Positions 1-6,794 of a stretch of 28,763 nt of DNA are shown in pieces. Both the position numbers and the translations under genes were made by a program. The stretch comes from a virus. A model generated the notes under the pieces. That model was not told the DNA's origin. It saw only the letters and a program-made list of their open reading frames with translations, and made no database searches. Each line of letters starts with the position of its first letter. Position 1 is the stretch's first letter. Location: positions 1 to 28,763 of the IMG/VR virus record IMGVR_UViG_3300007734_000548. One strand, 5' to 3'.

Positions 1-40
1 ATACTACAACGCCCAGAACTAAAAATAGTTCAGGCGTTTC

Positions 41-81
41 TGTGGATAACTTCCCTGTGGATAACTAGGCCCTGTGGATAT
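41..81. repeat. Cluster of three DnaA-box-like direct repeats
   Basis: TGTGGATAA occurs at 41-49 and 56-64 and TGTGGATAT at 73-81. The reverse complement TTATCCACA is the canonical bacterial DnaA box; the third copy has one change at its edge. The spacings are 15 and 17 bp, and each copy is followed by a CT-containing extension (ACT, ACT, TCT). The cluster lies in the non-coding end of the window, just beyond the stop of the HNH gene. It could be a replication origin that recruits host DnaA. The repeats are seen directly; the function is inference. Confidence 0.6.
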
Positions 82-103
82 CTATCTCACTCTTTGTGAG
101 GTT

Positions 104-382
104 TCACCATTGGCGTGTTGCACCTGGTCGTTGTGGTTGCGCTCGGTTGTTGGAGCGTCGGCTGTTGCAGCCGTGGTGTGCGAGCCGGAGGTTGGCACGG
201 TCGTATGGTGCGCCGCCTTGGCTGATGGGAATGATGTGATCGACACTGTGTGCCCATCGTGTTCTTGGTGCGATGGTGTGGTCTACGACTCTGCCGCATA
301 GCCAGCAGTGGGTTTCTTCTGCGTAGACGGTGAGGCTTATGAGCTTCCACTGTCTGGTACTTCTGCCTTTGCTAGCCATCAT
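104..382 (-). CDS. HNH endonuclease
   Basis: This 92-residue protein carries a compact HNH nuclease domain over most of its length. A CxxC pair (C26, C29) and a later Cys (C72) probably form a structural zinc site. The catalytic core is the SVDHIIP segment (D48-H49) followed by ANLRLAHHGCN (N64, H70). HNH proteins nick or cut DNA with a divalent metal. Small phage HNH proteins often lie beside the terminase genes and assist cos cleavage and packaging, which fits a gene at the end of the early block, but terminase is not visible here. The frame stays open upstream, but that part is low-complexity, so I start at the ATG pair at 382/379. The ribosome site is weak. Confidence 0.85.
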   Translation of the reverse strand: MMASKGRSTRQWKLISLTVYAEETHCWLCGRVVDHTIAPRTRWAHSVDHIIPISQGGAPYDRANLRLAHHGCNSRRSNNRAQPQRPGATRQW

Positions 383-452
383 GCACCTGTGCTTAGGCTG
401 GGTGTGGTGAGACTGCCGTAAGCGTTGCATGGGTTTGTGGTGGTGGTCAAGG
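383..452. other. Short intergenic stretch, nothing recognised
   Basis: These 70 bp separate the HNH gene from the gene transcribed before it. They are rich in G and T on the plus strand. I see no convincing promoter, hairpin or small reading frame, although the HNH frame stays open through it. Confidence 0.4.
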
Positions 453-980
453 TTATCCCTTGGTTTTATTTTCGTGGAGTGCTTGGTTGATTTCTCGTGT
501 GGTGATGCGTCGGCCTTGGCGTTGTCGGTCGACAAGTGTTGTTGGTGGTTGTTCGAGTGTGATGTTGCATTGCATCTGGATGCGTAGGACAAGTTCGGTG
601 CAGGTTCTGCACATGGGGTTGTTGGCTGTTCGTGCGGTCCATGTGCCTACTCGTGCGCAGCTGGTGCAGCCGTCGTCGTGTTGGGTTGTGGTTGCTGCGA
701 TGTGTTGTTGTTTGCGTTGTGGTGGTCGTGCCCTGTTGAGGATGTCTTGTAGTTCGGTGAGTAGGTAGATGGCTCGGTCGTAGTCTTGGTCTGATCGTTC
801 TGGGCCTTTGTCTGCTCGGGTGGTTGCGAGGAGGCCTGTGCGGTCACTGGTCGATGAGGGTGATCCTCCGGTGCCGCCTGCTGGGTAACCACTGCGTTGT
901 TCGATGAGGGCTTGTGCGCCTTGCTCGAGGGTTTGTGTGATGGTGTGGGCGAGTGTGGTGAGCGGGTCGAGGTCTTTCAT
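453..980 (-). CDS. Hypothetical phage protein with a CxxC zinc-finger-like core
   Basis: A 175-residue protein I cannot assign to a family. Residues 1-50 look helical and then disordered (GGTGGSPSS). Residues 66-86 form a probable helix. Two CxxC pairs (CTSC and CRTC, about 18 residues apart, residues 104-126) are laid out like a treble-clef or zinc-ribbon site. The C-terminal 45 residues are basic and polar. A DNA- or RNA-binding role is plausible for a gene in the replication operon but is only inference. The ATG has a good upstream AGGAG and overlaps the stop of the preceding gene by 4 bp (ATGA), indicating translational coupling. Confidence 0.65.
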   Translation of the reverse strand: MKDLDPLTTLAHTITQTLEQGAQALIEQRSGYPAGGTGGSPSSTSDRTGLLATTRADKGPERSDQDYDRAIYLLTELQDILNRARPPQRKQQHIAATTTQHDDGCTSCARVGTWTARTANNPMCRTCTELVLRIQMQCNITLEQPPTTLVDRQRQGRRITTREINQALHENKTKG

Positions 981-1222
981 GGTGTGCTCCTGTGTTTGGC
1001 GATGATGGCTTGTGCGCCTGGAGTGAGTGCGGGTAGTGGTCCGCCGTGGAGTGCGGCTGTGAGTTGGTCGATGGCGATGATGAGTTGTGTGATTTCGATT
1101 GTGGTGGTTGTTGAGGTTGTTGGGTGTCTGGTTGTGGGTTGGGTTTGTTCCCAGTTGCGGTGATGGTCTCGGTGTCCTTGTGTGAGTAGATCACCACGGT
1201 ATTGGCATTGGCATTGGGGCAT
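977..1222 (-). CDS. Small hypothetical protein
   Basis: An 81-residue protein of unknown function. The N-terminal half is rich in Q, H, T and R and probably disordered. The C-terminal half (about 45-78) reads as a structured helical segment with hydrophobic periodicity (ITQLIIAIDQLTAAL). The start is supported by AAGGA about 8 bases upstream. It sits between the primase/helicase gene (12-bp gap) and the zinc-finger-like gene (4-bp overlap), so it belongs to the replication operon. No motif identifies it. Confidence 0.55.
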   Translation of the reverse strand: MPQCQCQYRGDLLTQGHRDHHRNWEQTQPTTRHPTTSTTTTIEITQLIIAIDQLTAALHGGPLPALTPGAQAIIAKHRSTP

Positions 1223-1234
1223 GGTTTGGTGTCC

Positions 1235-3310
1235 TTAGAACTCGTCGTATGTGGGTTGGTTTTGGTGTTCGGTTTGTGGGCTGGGATCTCTGTCCCCCCT
1301 ACGGGGTGACAGAGTGTCCCGCTGTGCCTGCGGAATAGTGTCCCGCAGTGTCCCGCTCTCTGTCCCGCCTTTGTTTGTATGGGTTTCGGGTTTTGTCCCG
1401 CAGTGTCCCGCAGTCTGTCCCGCAGTTTTGTCCCGAGGCGTGTCCCGAGCTCTGTCCCGCCCTGTTTTTCGTAGCGAATACTGTGCTGATTTGCGGTATC
1501 TGACTGCCGCTTGTACATCCTTTTTGAGGGTGCCTGTTGGCCCGTTTGTTTTGGTGTGTGCCCAGCATTCTCGGATGGGTGCGTTGGCTGGGATTCCTTC
1601 ACTGTCGAGCCAGTCTGAGAGGTCAAAGATGTGGAGCTCGAACTGTTCGAGGTTGCCGCCTTCCATTGTGAAGGTGGCTTGATCGTCTAGTTCTGCGATG
1701 GTGATGTCTGATTGTTCTGGGTACCAGGACATGCGGCGGTGGGTTGCTGTCCATGTGATTCCTGTTGGTGTGCGTGTGAGGTTGACTACGATGTCAACGT
1801 CATCGTTCTTTGCTGATGATCCTCGTTGGCCTCTGGTGGTGTCTTTGCCTGCGTGGTCGAGGCGTGCCCATGTGATGCCCATGCGTTTGAGTTGCATGCC
1901 GGTGTGGCGGTAGAAGTCTTGGTATGTGCCTGCGTCGTTTTCTTCGCCTTGTACTGCTCGGCCTGTGGTGTCGATGATTACTATTTCTGCGCCGACTGCG
2001 TGGGCTGCTTGGCAGAGTGCGATGCCGCCTTGTGATGTGTCGAGGGGTGCGATGACTGGGAGTTGTGCGTAGTGGAGGTGGTCGAAGATTGTGGACTCAT
2101 AGCCGAATTCTGTGAGGCGGTCGTATAGGTCTGTGGGTGTCATCTCGTAGTCCACATACAGAACATGTTGTGGTGGGCCTTCTGGTTTGCGTAGGAATGG
2201 TTGCCCGGTTGCGAGGGCTGCGCAGGCTGCGAGGGTGACGAAGCTTTTGCCGACTTTGGCGCCTGCGTAGATGGCGTGTGCTCGGCCTTTGGCGAAGAGG
2301 GGTTCGAGTAGCCATTCTGTTTCGGTGTGGTCTGTGGTCCAGAAGGTTTGCCAGTTGATGAGGTATGGGGCGAGCGGATTGGGATCTCCTTGGTCATCAC
2401 TGCTGGCGGTGAGGTGGTTGAGGATGTTGAGGTCGGGTGTTGGTGTGGTGAAGCCTTCGGCTGCGAGGGCTCTGGCTGCTGCAGTGTGGTCGTGGTTGTG
2501 GTGGACTGCTGCGAGGTAACCAAGCTTTGTGTATGTTTCTTCTGCTTTGAGGTTGGGTACTGAGCTGGTGAATACGTGGAGGTTGTCGTTGGCTGTGTTG
2601 CCTGTGGTGGCGCTGATGCCGTCTCGGGGTTCTTTGCCGGGTCTGGTCCAGTAGCGTTCGCCGTTGTTGTCGGTGTGTGAGAGTTGCCAGCCGTCGGGTA
2701 TGAGGATTTGGGCCCAGTCTGTTTGTTGTGCCCATAGGTCACCTGGTCTGTCTGTGGCGGTGATGCTCGAGGTGGGTTGGGTTGGTGTGGGTTCGGGGTC
2801 TTTGTCGCAGATGAGGTCGAGTAGCCATTCGGGTGCGGTGGCTATCTCGGTGCATTGTTCGTCCCATTCGTATGGGTTGCCGTTGGGGTGGATGGTTGGT
2901 GGTGCGACGATCTGCCCGCCTTCTCCACGCACATCAATGCCGTCGAGGATGCTGCTGGCGCTGTTGTGGATGGTGCGTCCGTCTGCCGGCCACTGGTAGA
3001 TCTGGTGTTCACCGCCACTGCCTGTGATGGATGTGAGTGTGGGCGGTAGTTCACCGTGTTCTTGTTCGAGTTCGTAGAGTGCGTCTCGGTCGTCGATGTC
3101 GAGGACCCAGATGCCGGATTGTTTGCCGGTTGCGATGCCTACACCGCAGGAGGATTGTGAGCCCATCCACCATTGGTTGATCTGTGCGGTGCTGGTTGTC
3201 GCAGCGTCTTGCCATTGGTTGATGGCTGGTCGTTTTGTTCCTGGAAGGATTGGTATGACCCGCCAGCCTTTGTGTGCGTACTCGAGCGCTGTGTTGTGTG
3301 GGTCATTCAT
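1235..3310 (-). CDS. Bifunctional primase-polymerase with helicase-type AAA ATPase domain
   Basis: This 691-residue protein is the probable replication initiator. Residues 1-165 form a prim-pol (AEP) domain: a WRVIPILPGTKRP opening, the metal-binding D71-I-D73, H102 in SGGEHQIY, and the conserved IDVRGEGGQIVAPPT stretch around 125-139. A middle linker leads to a RecA/RepA-like ATPase with Walker A GAKVGKS (350-356), a VDYEM segment near 386-390, Walker B VIIDTTG ending in D447, and a later H486 region. Such proteins synthesise primers and unwind DNA at phage and plasmid origins. The tail beyond residue 615 is low-complexity and is encoded by the TGTCCCGC repeat array. The ATG has AGGAA about 8 bases upstream and overlaps the preceding gene by 8 bp. 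Confidence 0.92.
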   Translation of the reverse strand: MNDPHNTALEYAHKGWRVIPILPGTKRPAINQWQDAATTSTAQINQWWMGSQSSCGVGIATGKQSGIWVLDIDDRDALYELEQEHGELPPTLTSITGSGGEHQIYQWPADGRTIHNSASSILDGIDVRGEGGQIVAPPTIHPNGNPYEWDEQCTEIATAPEWLLDLICDKDPEPTPTQPTSSITATDRPGDLWAQQTDWAQILIPDGWQLSHTDNNGERYWTRPGKEPRDGISATTGNTANDNLHVFTSSVPNLKAEETYTKLGYLAAVHHNHDHTAAARALAAEGFTTPTPDLNILNHLTASSDDQGDPNPLAPYLINWQTFWTTDHTETEWLLEPLFAKGRAHAIYAGAKVGKSFVTLAACAALATGQPFLRKPEGPPQHVLYVDYEMTPTDLYDRLTEFGYESTIFDHLHYAQLPVIAPLDTSQGGIALCQAAHAVGAEIVIIDTTGRAVQGEENDAGTYQDFYRHTGMQLKRMGITWARLDHAGKDTTRGQRGSSAKNDDVDIVVNLTRTPTGITWTATHRRMSWYPEQSDITIAELDDQATFTMEGGNLEQFELHIFDLSDWLDSEGIPANAPIRECWAHTKTNGPTGTLKKDVQAAVRYRKSAQYSLRKTGRDRARDTPRDKTAGQTAGHCGTKPETHTNKGGTESGTLRDTIPQAQRDTLSPRRGDRDPSPQTEHQNQPTYDEF
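1315..1460. repeat. Iteron-like array of ten TGTCCCG(C/A) repeats
   Basis: TGTCCCGC starts at 1315, 1339, 1349, 1361, 1394, 1404, 1416 and 1453, with TGTCCCGA at 1429 and 1441 and a degenerate TGTCCCCC at 1291. Most start-to-start distances are 10-13 bp, close to one helical turn. Several are not multiples of three, so the repeat falls in all three reading frames of the primase gene and encodes RD, GT and AG by turns. The DNA word, not the peptide, is therefore conserved. This is the layout of iterons or a multi-copy binding site; the binding protein and role are not known. Confidence 0.75.
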
Positions 3311-4739
3311 TGATGTTTCCTGTGAGCGGTGCTGGGTATTCGTCGGGTAGTTGCATGCCTGGTTGTGTGAGCAGGTTGGGTTTGAGGTGGATTTTGCATC
3401 CTGCTTGGCGTGCTTGTGCGACTATCGCTGCTACCCATTCAAAGTGTGGTGAGAATGCTGGTATGCCGTTGGCTGTGGTTTGTGCGCCGATGACTACCCA
3501 GTCGAACTCGTTGAGTACGCCGTCTGCGAACACGATTGGTTCTAGGAGTGGTTCGATGCTGAGCCAGCGAACTTCTGCTGTTACGTGTTGCATGGAGTGG
3601 GCGATGATGTCTGCTCGTCGTTGTGTGTCTACTGATGCGCCGACGCAGGCTTGTTTGGGGAATGTGAGCCCTTTGTATCTGCTGGGGAATTTGGTGAGGA
3701 AGATGTATCGCCATTGTGGGTTGTTGTTGCATGCTTGGAATACTTCTTCGATCCAGTGGTCTGGTACCCATTTGCCGAATAGGTCGGCCATTGAGCAGAC
3801 GAACACTGATCGTGATGCTTGTGTGGTTTGTTTGGGTGTTGGTGTGTTGCTTGGTGCTGTGAGGCGTTCGGGCCTGTATGTGGGTTCGAAGCCTGTTGGG
3901 AATGTTTGGTTGGTTCGGTCTGATGTGGCGATTGCTCGTGCGTAGCAGTAGTCGCAGCCGTGGTCGCAGCCTGTGACTGGGTTCCATGACCAGTCTGCCC
4001 ATGAGATCCCATCGCCTTTTGATTTGTTGAACACAGGTTTTTTGGATGCTTGGTGTTGGAGTGTTGTGCCGTCTGCTTTGTGGAGGGTTGTGAGTGTGAC
4101 GGGTGTGCCTTCGGCGGGTGTGTCGGGTTTGGGGTCTGGTGCTGGTTTGTTTGCTTGGCGTTGTTTGACTTGTTTCTCTGCTGCGTCGAGGGCGAGCTCA
4201 CCGTTGTTTACTTGTTCGGCTAGGTCTGGTGCGTTTTCTTTGATGCGTTTGGCTTGGCCTACTGATCGGCCTGATGCGCCTGCGACTGCTGCTGCATGAT
4301 CTCGTGCCTGTGGCGCACGCTCAATAACCTGAGGCAGATCTGCCTCAGGTTTATCACTGTGTGTGGTTGGTCTGCCTGTTGACAGTTTGAGGCGTTGTGC
4401 TGCTTCGATTTCGTAATGCTCGAGGATGTTCGCTGCAAGCATTGCCCGCTGACCAGCAGTCATATCCCTGCGCAGATCGTTAGCTCGAATAATTGCCTGC
4501 ACAAGGTCGGCGTTCTTTGGTAGTCGCTTCCATGATGGGTATATGCCAGCTTCTTTGCATGCTGCTAAACGGTTGCGACCGTCAACGATGATGAGCCCTG
4601 TGTGATCGGTCAGTATCGGTTCCCGCAAACCGTTGTCTCGTATGTCAGCGACAAGAGCTGCAAACCTTTCCTGATTAAACATCGGGTATAGGTCTGCGAG
4701 CCAATGGACGGTTGGTTCTTCAAGCTGTGATTCAGTCAT
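3303..4739 (-). CDS. ParB-like domain fused to phage Gp37/Gp68 three-Cys-motif (radical-SAM-like) protein
   Basis: This 478-residue protein is a two-part fusion. Residues 1-120 are a ParB/Srx-like N-terminal domain (NGLREPIL and the DGRNRLAACKEAG box), followed by a helical ParB-like stretch (RDMTAGQRAMLAANIL, then SGRSVGQAKRIKE). After a charged, proline-rich linker (about 190-240), the C-terminal 235 residues are a phage Gp37/Gp68 (DUF5131) domain with SWNPVTGCDHGCDYCYA: Cys 258, 262 and 265 form CxxxCxxC, the spacing that binds the radical-SAM 4Fe-4S cluster. Family members usually pair with TcmP, encoded just upstream. A chemistry on DNA or nucleotides is likely but unproven. ATG 4739 has GGAG about 7 bases upstream and overlaps the TcmP stop; GTG 4742 is an alternative start. 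Confidence 0.88.
   Translation of the reverse strand: MTESQLEEPTVHWLADLYPMFNQERFAALVADIRDNGLREPILTDHTGLIIVDGRNRLAACKEAGIYPSWKRLPKNADLVQAIIRANDLRRDMTAGQRAMLAANILEHYEIEAAQRLKLSTGRPTTHSDKPEADLPQVIERAPQARDHAAAVAGASGRSVGQAKRIKENAPDLAEQVNNGELALDAAEKQVKQRQANKPAPDPKPDTPAEGTPVTLTTLHKADGTTLQHQASKKPVFNKSKGDGISWADWSWNPVTGCDHGCDYCYARAIATSDRTNQTFPTGFEPTYRPERLTAPSNTPTPKQTTQASRSVFVCSMADLFGKWVPDHWIEEVFQACNNNPQWRYIFLTKFPSRYKGLTFPKQACVGASVDTQRRADIIAHSMQHVTAEVRWLSIEPLLEPIVFADGVLNEFDWVVIGAQTTANGIPAFSPHFEWVAAIVAQARQAGCKIHLKPNLLTQPGMQLPDEYPAPLTGNINE
4326..4351. repeat. 26-bp perfect palindrome inside the ParB/three-Cys gene
   Basis: The 13 bases at 4326-4338 (AACCTGAGGCAGA) are exactly repeated as the reverse complement at 4339-4351, with no loop. 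It encodes residues around 130-138, in the linker after the ParB-like core. It lies where the plus-strand G/T-rich composition of the early block gives way to a more balanced one. It could be an operator, a cruciform-forming site or a recombination joint; no partner copy was noticed in the window. Confidence 0.8.
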
Positions 4740-5794
4740 CACTTCACTCCGTACTTGTTGTGTAGCTGTGCGTAAATTTGTTTCATGTTGAGGCGGTCAG
4801 ATTGTTCTGTAAGTTCGTCAACGGTGAATACCAAGTACTCGATCAATTCGATGAACCCCTCGTTAGTCTTTGGCATTAGCAGGTCATAGTGTTTTAACTG
4901 CCCGGAATCTGATGCTTTCCGATACTCCTTTTCGATCCTCTTTACGGTTTCTTCGTAAAAGCGTTCCGCTGTGTTGATCAGGTATCCCCATCTCGAGTCA
5001 TCTTTGCCGAACGCAAACATGATTGGGATGTGATGCTCTGGCCTGCCGTTAATCGTCTTTACGATCTTGTCGTACCATCCTGCTCGTTGCTCGTAAGGCA
5101 ATCGTTTAAGACCGTTCGGGTTACATCCGAGCGTCGAGTACTGCGTTACTCGTACATGTTTGTCAGCAAGTTTTTTGTACTGTGCTGCGTCGAGCGCAAA
5201 ATCGTTGACGTTGTTTGGGTCGTTGTTAATAAAGGCAAAGTCTTTTGAACGTAACGGGTAGCTCAGCAGATCAACTGTCTTGGCATCGTCGTTTAAAGTT
5301 TCGATGTACAACTCTGTTTGGGTTGTCCTGTTTACAAACTTCCATGATCGGCCAGTGTCCGTCGTGCCACGCCTTATCTCGTATGATTGACCTGCTGGAT
5401 TGACGTGAAGGTTTATGTGATCTTCTAAATTACTTTCGAGTCGTTCATGTGTCTGTCCGTGCCGTTCAATAAAGAACAGGTTGAGATCGAACCGTGTTGC
5501 ATTTTTGAGGATGAATGCAGCGTGTTTGATAAAGATTTCAGGTGATGACGCAATGCCGCCATCACGATCTGGCCCACCATCACCTGCGCACAAGTCGACC
5601 CACATAGCCCTGCTGCCAGCGTGTCTATCAAAAGCGCATACGCCTGCTTCTACGCCGACCATAGCGTTTAGGATCGCATGTTTCATCGGTGTTCTGTCTG
5701 ATGTGCCAACGAGTGTCGGTACTCTCGGTTTGGCTTTGATTGGTGCTAAGGGTTGTTCTTCTAATTCGTCTTGGTTGAACAGGTCTGCTTGCAT
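4739..5794 (-). CDS. tcmP: Three-Cys-motif partner protein TcmP
   Basis: At 351 residues this matches the TcmP family, named as the partner of the three-Cys-motif (Gp37/Gp68) proteins; here that partner is the next gene, overlapping by 1 bp or more. Residues 62-75 hold WVDLCAGDGG, which resembles motif I of class I S-adenosylmethionine methyltransferases, and FINNDPNN (188-195) sits where a DPP-type catalytic motif would be. The C-terminal third is helical and charged (RFYEETVKRIEKEYRK). A nucleic-acid methyltransferase-like role is inference from these motifs. The gene is visibly more A/T-rich and balanced between strands than the genes from 104 to about 4250, consistent with separate acquisition. 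AAAGGA lies 6 bases before the ATG. Confidence 0.85.
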   Translation of the reverse strand: MQADLFNQDELEEQPLAPIKAKPRVPTLVGTSDRTPMKHAILNAMVGVEAGVCAFDRHAGSRAMWVDLCAGDGGPDRDGGIASSPEIFIKHAAFILKNATRFDLNLFFIERHGQTHERLESNLEDHINLHVNPAGQSYEIRRGTTDTGRSWKFVNRTTQTELYIETLNDDAKTVDLLSYPLRSKDFAFINNDPNNVNDFALDAAQYKKLADKHVRVTQYSTLGCNPNGLKRLPYEQRAGWYDKIVKTINGRPEHHIPIMFAFGKDDSRWGYLINTAERFYEETVKRIEKEYRKASDSGQLKHYDLLMPKTNEGFIELIEYLVFTVDELTEQSDRLNMKQIYAQLHNKYGVK

Positions 5795-5803
5795 GTTTGT
5801 CCT

Positions 5804-6232
5804 TTACTGCTGGTTGAAGTGGTAGGAGTCTGGTTCGGGTTGTGTGTTGGATGTGTGTGTGATGATGCCGCCTTGTGCGAGGCGTGTGAGTGCGTTGCGT
5901 GTGGCGTGTTTTGTGTAGTGCGGGTGGAGTGCTAGGTATACCTGGTTGACTGTCATGGGTTCACCAACGTGTTCGAGTAGCGCTGCGATCCTCTCGGTGG
6001 ACATTGGTGCTGCTGTTGTGGATCTTCCAAAGCCTCGTTCTGCTGGTGTGAGCCCGCCCCACATGCCGAACACTTCGTGTGCGCCGTCTTGTGCGCATGC
6101 TTGTTTGACTTCGCATGTGTTGCAGATGGTGCGGGCCTGTTCCCATACTTGCCCGTAGTTGTTGCGGTCTGGGAAGAATGTTTCTTTAGGGTGGTAGCGG
6201 CATGCTGCAATGTCCCATTCATCAGGTGTCAT
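5804..6232 (-). CDS. WhiB-like iron-sulfur transcriptional regulator with C-terminal winged-helix-like region
   Basis: A 142-residue protein. Residues 5-68 form a Wbl domain with four cluster cysteines C11, C37, C40 and C46 (C..CNTC..C) and the turn GMWGGLTPAE at 56-65, close to the classical G(V/I)WGG. Wbl proteins bind a 4Fe-4S cluster and the housekeeping sigma factor and act on actinobacterial promoters; phage copies can alter host gene expression. The second half (about 75-135, MSTERIAALLEH, NALTRLAQGGIITH) looks like a winged-helix domain, longer than the usual short C-tail. The ATG at 6232 is preferred because the upstream extension of this frame runs through the zinc-ribbon gene; the two overlap by 11 bp. 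Confidence 0.9.
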   Translation of the reverse strand: MTPDEWDIAACRYHPKETFFPDRNNYGQVWEQARTICNTCEVKQACAQDGAHEVFGMWGGLTPAERGFGRSTTAAPMSTERIAALLEHVGEPMTVNQVYLALHPHYTKHATRNALTRLAQGGIITHTSNTQPEPDSYHFNQQ

Positions 6233-6374
6233 TTGTTGTGGGGGATTCTTTGCATTGTGGGCAGTGTTCTGGGCACCACCATCTGATCCCACGCACATCA
6301 GCTGTGTCGTGGTCTACTCCTGGTGTGACCTGTTTGCCGCACTGGTGGCACTGCTCGAGCTTTTGATCTGTCAT
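6222..6374 (-). CDS. Small zinc-ribbon-like protein (50 residues)
   Basis: A 50-residue protein with cysteines in CHQC (9-12) and CPEHCPQC (34-41), the arrangement of a one-site zinc ribbon or rubredoxin-like knuckle. The middle (VTPGVDHDTADVRGIRWW) is short, leaving room for a single metal site. The ATG at 6374 overlaps the stop of the upstream WhiB-like gene by 4 bp (ATGA) and its own end overlaps the next WhiB-like start by 11 bp, so it is sandwiched and coupled between two regulators. A role as a small nucleic-acid-binding or adaptor protein is inference. The same frame stays open upstream to 6698, but that part shadows the WhiB gene. Confidence 0.75.
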   Translation of the reverse strand: MTDQKLEQCHQCGKQVTPGVDHDTADVRGIRWWCPEHCPQCKESPTTNDT

Positions 6375-6790
6375 GCGACTCCTTCGGGGTGTCGGGTGTT
6401 GTGCCGTCTGAGCGAGTCGGGTGTGATACCAAGGTCGTGCGCTGCGATCTCTAAGGGTTCCGTGTTGATGATGTGGTCCCGTAGTTGGAGGAGGTCGAGG
6501 TTCTTTTTGATCATGTGTTTGCGGTGGCGTTCTGCGGTGGTTTGCCCGCCGACAATCCCACCGTCGTATCTGCCGAGGGCTTGCAGGCATTCGGCTTGTA
6601 CAGGGCATGCAGCGCACACTGCTTGTGCTTGTCGTTGTTTGGCGTGCCCGTTGTATCCTGCTTCTGGGTAGAACAGGTTTGTGTCCATCCCACGGCACGC
6701 AGCGTGCTTACGCCAGTGGGCCTGTGCGTTGCAGTCCTCGAGGATGATGGTGAGGTGGTCGAGCATCTCAGCCCGTACAGGTAGCCGCAT
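6371..6790 (-). CDS. Second WhiB-like iron-sulfur regulator
   Basis: A 139-residue Wbl-type protein. The cluster ligands are C32, C59, C62 and C68 (AACRG..VCAACPVQAEC). The usual G(V/I)WGG turn appears as GGIVGG (77-82), with the tryptophan missing, unlike the neighbouring copy. Residues 105-135 (HDLGITPDSLRRHN) read as a helix-turn-helix that could contact DNA. ATG 6790 has GGTGA 8 bases upstream; a GTG at 6802 in the same frame is an alternative, overlapping the preceding stop. The loss of tryptophan in the turn that contacts the sigma factor in known Wbl proteins may change its partner. Confidence 0.88.
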   Translation of the reverse strand: MRLPVRAEMLDHLTIILEDCNAQAHWRKHAACRGMDTNLFYPEAGYNGHAKQRQAQAVCAACPVQAECLQALGRYDGGIVGGQTTAERHRKHMIKKNLDLLQLRDHIINTEPLEIAAHDLGITPDSLRRHNTRHPEGVA

Positions 6791-6794
6791 GAGG

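Noticed and set aside
1315-1460. CRISPR array
   Set aside because: Repeats are 8 bases and spacers only 2-5 bases in the tight part, with no unique spacers of proper length and no cas genes.
844-1626. 260-residue minus-strand open frame across the repeat array
   Set aside because: It lies in another frame of the primase gene and its neighbours; it is low-complexity, has no ribosome site and no domain-like core.
2140-2742. 200-residue minus-strand open frame
   Set aside because: A T/S/P/Q-rich shadow of the primase gene, caused by the strong strand bias in base composition.
3274-3945. 223-residue plus-strand open frame
   Set aside because: Antisense to the ParB/three-Cys gene; no start signal and no recognisable fold.
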